Below, piece after piece: positions 1-6,233 of a stretch of DNA of 9,361 nucleotides; within the stretch, counting starts at the first letter, position 1, and each line of letters starts with the position of its first letter. Source of the DNA: Limisphaerales bacterium (GTDB lineage: Bacteria; Verrucomicrobiota; Verrucomicrobiae; Limisphaerales; UBA11358); assembly GCA_003152145.1 (NCBI GenBank), contig PLZL01000139.1, positions 1 to 9,361 on the forward strand. Direction: 5' to 3'. Under the pieces are notes generated by a model that was given only the letters and a program-made list of their open reading frames with translations, made no database searches and was not told the origin of the DNA. The translations under genes were made by a program, and so were the position numbers.

Positions 1-1029
1 GTCGAATAGCGGAAGACCGGGTAGCCCGGGGTGCAAGAGATGGCGGTCCTGGTCGCCAGCAAAATGCAGGCTGGCGAAGCCAGCGCCGTCATCGAGCGGC
101 TCACCGGGATCAAGCTGCCCCGCGCCACCTTGGATCGGGAAGCCCGCCGCCAAGGCCAACGGGCCGAGCAGCAGCGCGCCCAACTGGACGAACAAATGCG
201 CCAGACCCAAGGCGTTGAGCAAGTGCTGCCGCTGCCCGAGCAAGCCTTCACCCTGGTCATCGAACTGGATGCCTGGAACATCCGGGAACGGGACGACTGG
301 AGCCAAAGCGTTAAACGCTGGCCGCCGGACAAGAACCTCAACGGTGGCACTGGGTCCATGGGGGCACCTGTTTTCGCTTGGACCAACGCGTCGAAAGCGA
401 CGGAGGCCGGCCCAGGATATTGAGCCGGGGCACCGTGATGATCCGTGGTGGCGTGGACGATTTGCGTGAACAACTCTTCGCCGAAGCGCAACGGCACGGG
501 CTGGCGCAGGCGGCCAAAGTGCTGGTGGTGGCCGATGGCGCGCTGTGGATTTGGAATCTGACGGGCGACCGTTTTGCCCAAGCCCAGCAGCGATTGGACT
601 ACTGCCACGCCAGCCAGCATTTATGGGCCGTGGCGCACGCCCTGCATCCGGAGGATGAAACCCAGGCACGGACGTGGGTGGCCCCGCCGCTGCAAAGCGG
701 ACGCGCCCCCGCCTTCCTGAACGATTTGCAAGCACTGGCCAAAACGGCTGCGCCACAAGAAGCGTCAGGCGGTGGAAGCCGAACTGAGCTATTTGGAGAG
801 CCACCAAGAGCGGATGGATTACGCCCAGGCCCGGCGCGCTGGCGAACCGCAGGGCAGTAGCGCGAGGGAATCCACGTGCCGGCAATATCAATGCCGCTTC
901 AAGCGGCCGGGACAGTTTTGGAGTTGTGCGGGAGACGAAACCTTGATGTGCCGGGAAACCTTCTGGCGCAACGAACGCTGGCATTTGCTCTTCCCTCATT
1001 CAACCCGCGGCGACCCCTCTAAAAATTGA
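1..1029 (+). pseudogene. Decayed ISKra4-family-like transposase remnant
   Basis: The reading is broken into three frames. Frame 1 covers about 31-340 and holds VIELDAWNIRERDDW. Frame 3 covers about 342-740 and holds RWHWVHGGTCFRLDQRV, VVADGALWIWN and the CHASQHLW stretch. Frame 1 resumes from about 742 to the TGA at 1027-1029 and holds STCRQYQCRFKRPGQFW and ETFWRNERWHLLFPH. Together these match the C-terminal two-thirds of an ISKra4-type DDE transposase. Likely DDE positions are Asp at 268-270, Asp at 534-536 and Glu at 868-870. The first shift fits loss of one base between about 315 and 341; the second fits gain of one base near 735-745. Stops at 7-9 and 22-24 interrupt the frame upstream, so the N-terminus is broken or outside the window. 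GSSARES near the third acidic residue differs from the GSGAVES that I recall as usual. GACGCGCCC at 1030-1038 could be the right end of the element, but the left end is not in view. The gene cannot make an active enzyme. Confidence 0.85.
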
Positions 1030-1102
1030 GACGCGCCCAAACATGACACATTACCCATTTTTCTCTTTCCTTTCAGTCCAGCTTTTTTAGATTGATGGCG
1101 CT

Positions 1103-1981
1103 ATGAATCCAAAAATGCTACGTTTCGTGGTCGCGGCCATGTCAGGATTGGCCCTGGTCTCCGCTTTGCAGGCGCAAACACCCAGAGTTGATTTCCCCAC
1201 CGCCAGTCCCGCCTGCACGCTGAAACAACACGTCGGGTTGACGGACATTGAAATTGTTTATTCCCGGCCCGGCGTGAAGGGCCGGACCATTTTTGGCGGC
1301 ATCGTCCCCTACGGCCAAGTGTGGCGCACCGGCGCCAACCAGGCCACGAAGGTCACCTTCAGCACGCCGGTGAAACTTGAAGGCACGGACATCCCCGCCG
1401 GCACCTATGCGCTTTTTACCATCCCCGGTCAAAAGGAATGGACGATCATCATCAGCACGAACGCGGCGCAATGGGGGGCTTTTCAATACAACGAGAAGGA
1501 TGATTTCGCGCGGTTCAAGGTGACACCCGTCACGCTGACGGACACAACCATCGAAACGTTCACGATCGAATTCAATCGCATCCGTGATGAATCGGCGGTG
1601 CTCAATCTGGTCTGGGATAAAACGGTGGTTCCGATTCACATGGAAGTCGAAGTCACAAGCAAATTGGTGTCGCAAATCGAGGCGACCATGGCGACGCCGG
1701 GCAAGAAATCGGACGGCTTTTATTTTCAGGCCGCCACGTTTTATTTCAACCATGACCAGGACCTGAAAAAAGCCCTCGACTGGGTCAACGCCGGACTGGC
1801 GGACAATCCCCGGATTGCCTACGAAATGCTGTATTTGAAGGCGCAGATTCTGGCGAAGCAAGGCGACAAGGCGGGCGCAATCGCCGCCGCCAGGCAATCA
1901 ACCGAACTGGCCATCAAGGCCGAAGGCCCCGGCAGTTCATTCGTGAAGATGAACCGGGATTTGATTTCGAGCCTGCAGTAA
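1103..1981 (+). CDS. Exported DUF2911 protein with helical C-terminal extension (paralogue 1)
   Basis: A 292-residue protein. Residues 1-24 form a signal peptide (hydrophobic core about 8-22, likely cut at LQA|QTP), so it should act in the periplasm or outside the cell. Residues about 25-185 carry the DUF2911 pattern: SPACTLKQ, the VYSRPGVKGRTIFGG stretch, PYGQVWRTGAN at 69-79 and IPAGTYALFTIPG. DUF2911 has no established biochemical role. Residues about 205-290 are predicted helical and look like one or two TPR-type repeats (LDWVNAGL, YLKAQILAKQGDKAGAIAAARQSTELA). The start is the ATG at 1103: its MNPKM opening matches the MNSKM opening of the paralogue at 2615, and the signal peptide follows directly. 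No clear Shine-Dalgarno sequence is visible. It is the first intact gene after the transposase remnant and probably opens the gene array. A pyrimidine-rich stretch at about 1067-1090 precedes it, but I could not define a promoter. Confidence 0.93.
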   Translation: MNPKMLRFVVAAMSGLALVSALQAQTPRVDFPTASPACTLKQHVGLTDIEIVYSRPGVKGRTIFGGIVPYGQVWRTGANQATKVTFSTPVKLEGTDIPAGTYALFTIPGQKEWTIIISTNAAQWGAFQYNEKDDFARFKVTPVTLTDTTIETFTIEFNRIRDESAVLNLVWDKTVVPIHMEVEVTSKLVSQIEATMATPGKKSDGFYFQAATFYFNHDQDLKKALDWVNAGLADNPRIAYEMLYLKAQILAKQGDKAGAIAAARQSTELAIKAEGPGSSFVKMNRDLISSLQ

Positions 1982-2044
1982 ACATGAGATTTCACCTCCC
2001 CAACAAACATTCAACATAAATCAACCACAACTGTCATAGATATC

Positions 2045-2596
2045 ATGAAAAAAATCATATCCACCCTAGTTATCACCACCGCTGCCATGATTGGCGCACT
2101 GCCGGTCATGGCCCAGGAACGGCATGTCAGCCCGCACGAAACCATCAGCGCAGTCATTGATGGCAACCGGGTCACAATTACTTACGGTCGCCCTTACGCG
2201 ATCAAACCCGGGACGACCGAGGTCCGCAAAATCTGGGGCGGGCTGGTGCCCTACGGCAAGCCCTGGCGCATGGGTGCGGACGAGGCCACGCTCCTCGTCA
2301 CACAAAAGCCGATCGAGCTGGGCGGGAAGACCATTCCCGCGGGCGCCTACACCCTTTACATGGTGCCGAGCGAAACCGGCACCTCCCAACTGGCCATTAG
2401 CACGCACCTCGGCGGGTGGGGAATTCCCGTGGACACGATGCATGATCTGGCGCAGGTGGATTTGACGAAGACAGCGCTGGACAAGCCGGCAGACCAGTTC
2501 ACGATGGGCATTGAGAAAAATCCGGCGGGTGGCGGTGTGCTGAAGCTGATGTGGGAAAGCACGCAATTTTCCGTGCCGTTCACCGTCTCGAAATAA
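2045..2596 (+). CDS. Exported DUF2911 protein, single-domain (paralogue 2)
   Basis: A 183-residue protein. Residues 1-23 are a signal peptide (lysine-rich front MKK, hydrophobic core, likely cut at VMA|QER). The rest is one DUF2911 domain, with ITYGRPYAIKPGT at about 45-57, IWGGLVPYGKPWRMGADEAT with PYG at 69-71, and IPAGAYTLYMVPS. PYG falls at the same residue number as in both neighbouring paralogues. It lacks their helical C-terminal extension and is clearly more diverged, so it is an old member of the trio and not a fresh copy. It follows the first DUF2911 gene after 63 AT-richer bases. The start at 2045 is favoured because the signal peptide begins there. The stop codon lies in the loop of a small inverted repeat shared with the gap before the next gene. 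Function unknown. Confidence 0.92.
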   Translation: MKKIISTLVITTAAMIGALPVMAQERHVSPHETISAVIDGNRVTITYGRPYAIKPGTTEVRKIWGGLVPYGKPWRMGADEATLLVTQKPIELGGKTIPAGAYTLYMVPSETGTSQLAISTHLGGWGIPVDTMHDLAQVDLTKTALDKPADQFTMGIEKNPAGGGVLKLMWESTQFSVPFTVSK

Positions 2597-2608
2597 TTTT
2601 ATCGAGAC
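2585..2608 (+). repeat. Perfect 7-bp inverted repeat spanning the stop codon of DUF2911 paralogue 2
   Basis: GTCTCGA at 2585-2591 is the exact reverse complement of TCGAGAC at 2602-2608. The 10-base AT-rich loop contains the TAA stop (2594-2596). The hairpin ends 6 bases before the ATG at 2615, so in mRNA it could cover the ribosome landing area of the third DUF2911 gene. No T-run follows, so it is not a standard intrinsic terminator. A role in coupling or mRNA stability is possible but not shown; a 7-bp repeat can also occur by chance. Confidence 0.4.
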
Positions 2609-2614
2609 AGATTT

Positions 2615-3469
2615 ATGAATTCAAAAATGCGCCGCTTCTTTTCCGTGTTCGCCTGCGGATTGATGGTGGCTTCCAGCCTGCCGGCGCAGACGCCCAAGGT
2701 TGATTTTCCGGCGCCCAGTCCGGCCTGCACTTTGAAGCAGCGCGTCGGGCTGACGGACATTGAGGTTGTCTATTCCAGGCCCGGCATGAAGGATCGCACC
2801 ATTTTTGGCAGCCTGGTTCCCTACGGCCAGGTGTGGCGCACGGGTGCGAACAACGCCACCAAGATCACCTTCAGCACGCCGGTGAAATTGAACGGAACGG
2901 AAATCGCCGCTGGAAGTTATTCGATCTACACCATTCCCGGTGAGAGCGAATGGACGATCATCATCAACAAAAACACCGGTCAATCGGGAACGCAATATGA
3001 CGAAAAGGCCGATGTCGCGCGGTTCAAAGCCACGCCGGTGACGCTGACGAAACCAATGGAAACCTTCGTCATTGAGTTCACCGATATCCGCGACGAGTCG
3101 GCCCGGCTTAATCTCGCCTGGGAAAATACCATCGTGCCCATAAAATTCGAAGTTGAACTGACGGGCAAACTGGTTCCGCAGATTGAAGCGGTGATGGCCT
3201 CCGATGCCAAACAGAAGCCTTATTATCAGGCGGCGATGTTTTATTACGATCACGGACAGGATTTGTCGAAGGCGGGCAAATGGGTGGACGCCGCCATCGC
3301 CGAGCGCGAGACGCATTACATTGTTTATCTGAAGGCGAAAATCCTTGCCAAACTCGGTGACAAGGAAGGCGCCATCGCGGCGGCGAAGCGTTCGACCGAA
3401 CTCGCAATCACAGCCAAAGATACCGGCTATGTGAAGTTGAACGAAGACCTGATCTCCAGCTTGAAGTGA
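2615..3469 (+). CDS. Exported DUF2911 protein with helical C-terminal extension (paralogue 3)
   Basis: A 284-residue protein, closely similar along its whole length to the one at 1103. It has the same layout: signal peptide 1-24 (likely cut at LPA|QTP), DUF2911 region with PYGQVWRTGAN at 69-79, and a helical TPR-like tail (about residues 200-284) with YLKAKILAKLGDKEGAIAAAKRSTELA. The pair looks like a duplication, with the diverged single-domain paralogue now lying between them. The start at 2615 gives MNSKM, matching MNPKM in paralogue 1; the second Met (2627) is an alternative that would also leave a signal peptide. The gap after paralogue 2 is only 18 bases, and its TGA (3467-3469) overlaps the GTG at 3466 that can start the large deacetylase. 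It is therefore probably co-transcribed with both sides. Biochemical role unknown. Confidence 0.93.
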   Translation: MNSKMRRFFSVFACGLMVASSLPAQTPKVDFPAPSPACTLKQRVGLTDIEVVYSRPGMKDRTIFGSLVPYGQVWRTGANNATKITFSTPVKLNGTEIAAGSYSIYTIPGESEWTIIINKNTGQSGTQYDEKADVARFKATPVTLTKPMETFVIEFTDIRDESARLNLAWENTIVPIKFEVELTGKLVPQIEAVMASDAKQKPYYQAAMFYYDHGQDLSKAGKWVDAAIAERETHYIVYLKAKILAKLGDKEGAIAAAKRSTELAITAKDTGYVKLNEDLISSLK

Positions 3470-6066
3470 AAACTTGGGCTGCTGAAATTTGGACTGCGGT
3501 GGCAAAGCGCAGCGGCGACACCGCTTTCGCACGTCGTGTGATTGACAATCATTCAAAAACTCCCGCTCTGCGAAGGCGGCGTGGCGCGGGGCTTCCCGCC
3601 GCACTCCAAATCGCCCTCGCAGGGCTGTTCATCGCAAATCTTTTCGCCGCCGAGCCGCAAACCAATTCCGCCCCGGCAATTCTTCAGGAATTAAAAAGTT
3701 TCCGCGAGCTGGGCAGCGTGCTGTATATCGCGGCGCATCCCGACGACGAAAACACACTGCTGATCGCTTTTCTCTCGCGTGGACGAAATTATCGGACCGC
3801 CTACCTCTCACTCACACGCGGCGATGGCGGCCAGAACGTGCTCGGCCCCGAGTTCGGCGAAAAGTTGGGCGTCGCGCGCACGCAGGAATTGCTCGCCGCC
3901 CGCCGCCTCGACGGTGGTCGGCAATTTTTCACCCGCGCGATGGATTTCGGCTTTTCCAAGGATTATCGCGAGACCCTGAACATTTGGGACCGGCAGCAGG
4001 TGTTGTCCGACATCGTGCGCGTCATCCGCGAATTCCGGCCCGACGTCGTCATCAATCGTTTTTCCACCCAGCCCGGCGGCACGCACGGACATCACACGGC
4101 GTCGGCTGTTTTGGGCCTTGAAGCGTTCAAACTCGCCGGTGATCCCAAGGCGTTTCCCGAACAACTCCGCGAAGGGCTGACCCCTTGGCAGCCCAAACGC
4201 ATTCTTGTGAACGGTCGCGGCGGAAATAATGCGGGCGATATCCGAATGGAAATCAGCGGCAACGATCCGGTGCTGGGAATTTCGTTCGGCGAACTTGCCG
4301 GTCGCAGCCGCGCGATGCACAAGACACAAGGCTTCGGCAATTTTGGTGGCGGCGGTGGCAGCGGCGCGCGAACCGAATCGTTTCAATTTCTCGCCGGCGA
4401 ATCCGCGACGAACGATATCTTGGACGACATTGATACGACTTGGAGCCGCGTGCCCGGCGGCGCGGAAATTGGGAAACTGGCCGACGAAATCATTGCCCAA
4501 TTCAATCCGCAGGATGCCGCTGCGAGCGTGCCGGCGTTGCTGAAACTGCGAAGCCAGCTGGCCGCGCTACCGGGAAAAGATTCCGTCGTCGTGGAAAAAC
4601 GCGCGCAGCTTGATCACATTTTGCAGTCTTGCCTCGGTCTCGAAATTGAAACCACGATTACGCAGGCCGAAGTCGTGCCGGGCGAGAAAATGGAGCTTCA
4701 TCATTCGGCGGTTGTCCGTTCCAGCATTCCGGTTCGCTGGGTGGGGACGCGTCACCCTGGCATCAAGGAAGAATTCACTTCCACAGCTGCGGTCAATCTC
4801 ACTTCCAATCAACCTTCGAGCCGGGCCGAGACCGTAATGCTGCCCGCCACTACGCCGTTGAGCCAGCCGTATTGGCTGCGCGAAGAAGGCACGCCGGGCA
4901 TGTTCCGCGTGGACGATGCTTCGCTGATTGGCCGCCCGGAAAATCCGCCTGCATTTCCCGTCGAACAGGTTTTTGAAGTCGGCGGCCAGACGCTCGTGAT
5001 TCCCGATGAGCCGGTGCAAGTCATCACCAATTCCGCGAACGTCGAAATCCGCCGGAAGCTCGACGTGATTCCGCCCGCGTCGCTCAAGTTCGCCTCGGAC
5101 GTCGCGCTGTTTTCTCCCGGCACAGCGCATCCGGTCGAAGTGGAAATTGTCGCGGCGCGCGCCGGTTCCATCGGCGCGCTGCAACTGGAAGCTCCCGCCG
5201 GTTGGAAAATATCACCGACGAAACAAGCGTTTCATCTCGCCGCTGTCGGCGAGCGGGCGCAGTTAAAATTCACCATCACCGCTCCGTCGCAATCCACGAC
5301 GACGAAAATTATTGCCAGCGCGGAAATCGGCGGCGTGCGTTATCGCAATCAGCGCGAGGAGATTTCTTATCCACACATTCCACGTCAATTGCTCCAACCG
5401 GTCGCGAGCTTGAAAGCCGTCAGTCTTGATCTGGCGATTCGCGGTAAAAACGTCGGCTATCTTCCGGGTGCCGGCGACAGCGTGGCTGAAAATTTGAAGC
5501 AAATGGGATACGAAGTGACGTCACTCACTGGCGCAGACCTGACGACGAACCGGCTGGCTGATTTTGATGCGGTGGTCATCGGTGTTCGTGCGTTCAATGT
5601 CCGCACCGATCTCGTCGAACATTTGCCCGCGCTTTTCGCTTTTGTTGAAGCCGGCGGCAACGTCATCGAGCAATACAACCGGCCGGGCCGCGATTTGAAG
5701 ACCGACCAGCTCGCGCCCTACAGCCTGCATCTGTCGAACGACCGCGTGACCGACGAAACCGCGCCGGTGACGTTCCTCGCCCCGGATCATCCGGTCCTGA
5801 ACACGCCGAACAAAATCACCAGCGCCGATTTCGACGGCTGGATCCAGGAGCGCGGGATTTATTATCCCGACCAGTGGGACGAGCATTTCACGCCGATTCT
5901 CGCCTGCAGCGATCCCGGTGAAGCGCCACTCAAGGGCGGACTGCTGGTTGCACAATACGGCAAGGGCTATTTCGTCTATACCGGGCTGGTATTTTTCCGG
6001 GAACTTCCCGACGGCGTGCCCGGCGCTTACCGGCTGTTTGCCAATCTGGTTTCACTCGGGAAATGA
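3466..6066 (+). CDS. Large exported PIG-L/LmbE-family deacetylase with C-terminal amidotransferase-like domain
   Basis: 866 residues if started at GTG 3466, which overlaps the preceding TGA as GTGA. PIG-L enzymes are metal-dependent hydrolases that remove acetyl groups from N-acetylglucosamine-type substrates. Here the catalytic domain covers about residues 80-320: metal and base motif AHPDDEN at 90-96, a second metal motif HGHHTAS at 207-213, then MHKTQGFGNFGGGG near 283-294. About residues 395-650 read as beta-sandwich modules, including a NEW3-like one at about 546-630. Residues about 660-866 resemble a ThuA/class I glutamine-amidotransferase fold (GKNVGYLPGAGDSV, AVVIGVRAF, GKGYFVYTGLVFFRELP) but show no GxCxG-type nucleophile. 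A hydrophobic stretch at about 45-62 ending LFAAEP is a signal peptide preceded by RRRRG, so the enzyme should act outside the cytoplasm. Most of residues 8-48 are encoded by a palindromic element at 3487-3611, so the true start is uncertain; GTG 3538 is the main alternative. The exact substrate is unknown. Confidence 0.9.
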   Translation: MKTWAAEIWTAVAKRSGDTAFARRVIDNHSKTPALRRRRGAGLPAALQIALAGLFIANLFAAEPQTNSAPAILQELKSFRELGSVLYIAAHPDDENTLLIAFLSRGRNYRTAYLSLTRGDGGQNVLGPEFGEKLGVARTQELLAARRLDGGRQFFTRAMDFGFSKDYRETLNIWDRQQVLSDIVRVIREFRPDVVINRFSTQPGGTHGHHTASAVLGLEAFKLAGDPKAFPEQLREGLTPWQPKRILVNGRGGNNAGDIRMEISGNDPVLGISFGELAGRSRAMHKTQGFGNFGGGGGSGARTESFQFLAGESATNDILDDIDTTWSRVPGGAEIGKLADEIIAQFNPQDAAASVPALLKLRSQLAALPGKDSVVVEKRAQLDHILQSCLGLEIETTITQAEVVPGEKMELHHSAVVRSSIPVRWVGTRHPGIKEEFTSTAAVNLTSNQPSSRAETVMLPATTPLSQPYWLREEGTPGMFRVDDASLIGRPENPPAFPVEQVFEVGGQTLVIPDEPVQVITNSANVEIRRKLDVIPPASLKFASDVALFSPGTAHPVEVEIVAARAGSIGALQLEAPAGWKISPTKQAFHLAAVGERAQLKFTITAPSQSTTTKIIASAEIGGVRYRNQREEISYPHIPRQLLQPVASLKAVSLDLAIRGKNVGYLPGAGDSVAENLKQMGYEVTSLTGADLTTNRLADFDAVVIGVRAFNVRTDLVEHLPALFAFVEAGGNVIEQYNRPGRDLKTDQLAPYSLHLSNDRVTDETAPVTFLAPDHPVLNTPNKITSADFDGWIQERGIYYPDQWDEHFTPILACSDPGEAPLKGGLLVAQYGKGYFVYTGLVFFRELPDGVPGAYRLFANLVSLGK
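3487..3611. repeat. About 125-bp imperfect palindrome (MITE/REP-like element) at the 5' end of the large deacetylase gene
   Basis: The ends are inverted copies: ATTTGGACTGCGG at 3487-3499 against CCGCACTCCAAAT at 3599-3611, with 12 of 13 positions pairing. Pairing continues inward with small bulges: GG at 3501-3502 with CC at 3596-3597, AA with TT, then GC with GC. It resumes at the inner part of the arms, where TTCGCA at 3526-3531 pairs with TGCGAA at 3569-3574 and CCGC at 3521-3524 with GCGG at 3576-3579. The arms are therefore about 45 bases each around a loop of about 37 bases. From memory, similar GGACTGCGG...ACACCGCT units are scattered through verrucomicrobial genomes; I could not confirm this by search. 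No clear target-site duplication is visible. The element is read through in frame and encodes the start of the deacetylase precursor, including its arginine-rich segment. Confidence 0.75.
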
Positions 6067-6233
6067 AATCTGCGGAGGACAACACCGGATCAGTTGAGCC
6101 GCCTTCGGATGACAAAGACGAATTGACCGGCTTGCCGGGGCTGCGCACCTGGCGCGGCGTTTACATTTTTGTCTTCGGCTGTTTCATTTTGTGGGTGGTG
6201 CTGCTTCTCGCGCTGACGGTGAGCTTTTCATGA
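6063..6233 (+). CDS. 56-residue single-pass membrane protein, coupled to the symporter
   Basis: The ATG at 6063 overlaps the TGA of the large deacetylase (ATGA, 6063-6066). The TGA at 6231-6233 overlaps the ATG of the symporter (ATGA, 6230-6233), so the frame fits exactly between two genes. Residues 1-20 are acidic and polar (MKSAEDNTGS, PPSDDKDE). A short basic stretch with LRTWRG at about 27-32 leads into one strongly hydrophobic helix at about 33-54 (VYIFVFGCFILWVVLLLALTV). Length and placement suit a small membrane partner of the following transporter, in the way that several solute:sodium symporters are paired with short membrane proteins. I do not recognise the family. The charge pattern suggests the N-terminus may be cytoplasmic, but RTWRG alone is weak evidence. 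That it is a real gene is supported mainly by the two perfect overlaps and the clean hydrophobic helix. Confidence 0.8.
   Translation: MKSAEDNTGSVEPPSDDKDELTGLPGLRTWRGVYIFVFGCFILWVVLLLALTVSFS

Noticed and set aside
1039..1102. Possible promoter in the pyrimidine-rich gap before the first DUF2911 gene
   Set aside because: A promoter is expected here, but no -35/-10 pair at suitable spacing stands out; TAGATT near 1089 matches a -10 box only partly.
1982..2044. AT-richer 63-base gap between DUF2911 genes 1 and 2
   Set aside because: I saw no inverted repeat with a T-run, no RNA gene and no convincing promoter pair.
2322..2340. 7-bp inverted repeat GCGGGAA / TTCCCGC in DUF2911 paralogue 2
   Set aside because: It encodes the conserved GGKTIPAG motif of the family, so protein constraint explains it.
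2621..3604. Open frame of 327 codons on the - strand
   Set aside because: It is antisense to the third DUF2911 gene and the palindrome at 3487-3611. It has no motif or signal peptide and the opposite strand is clearly coding.
5157..5179. 8-bp GC-rich inverted repeat inside the large deacetylase gene
   Set aside because: GCGCGCCG and CGGCGCGC around a 7-base loop are within reach of chance in GC-rich codons, and there is no insertion signature in the protein.
6191..6229. Upstream GTG start that would lengthen the symporter by 13 residues
   Set aside because: The added residues are polar, lie inside the 56-residue gene in another frame and precede the natural first membrane segment. The ATG at 6230 gives the ATGA overlap seen elsewhere in the cluster.
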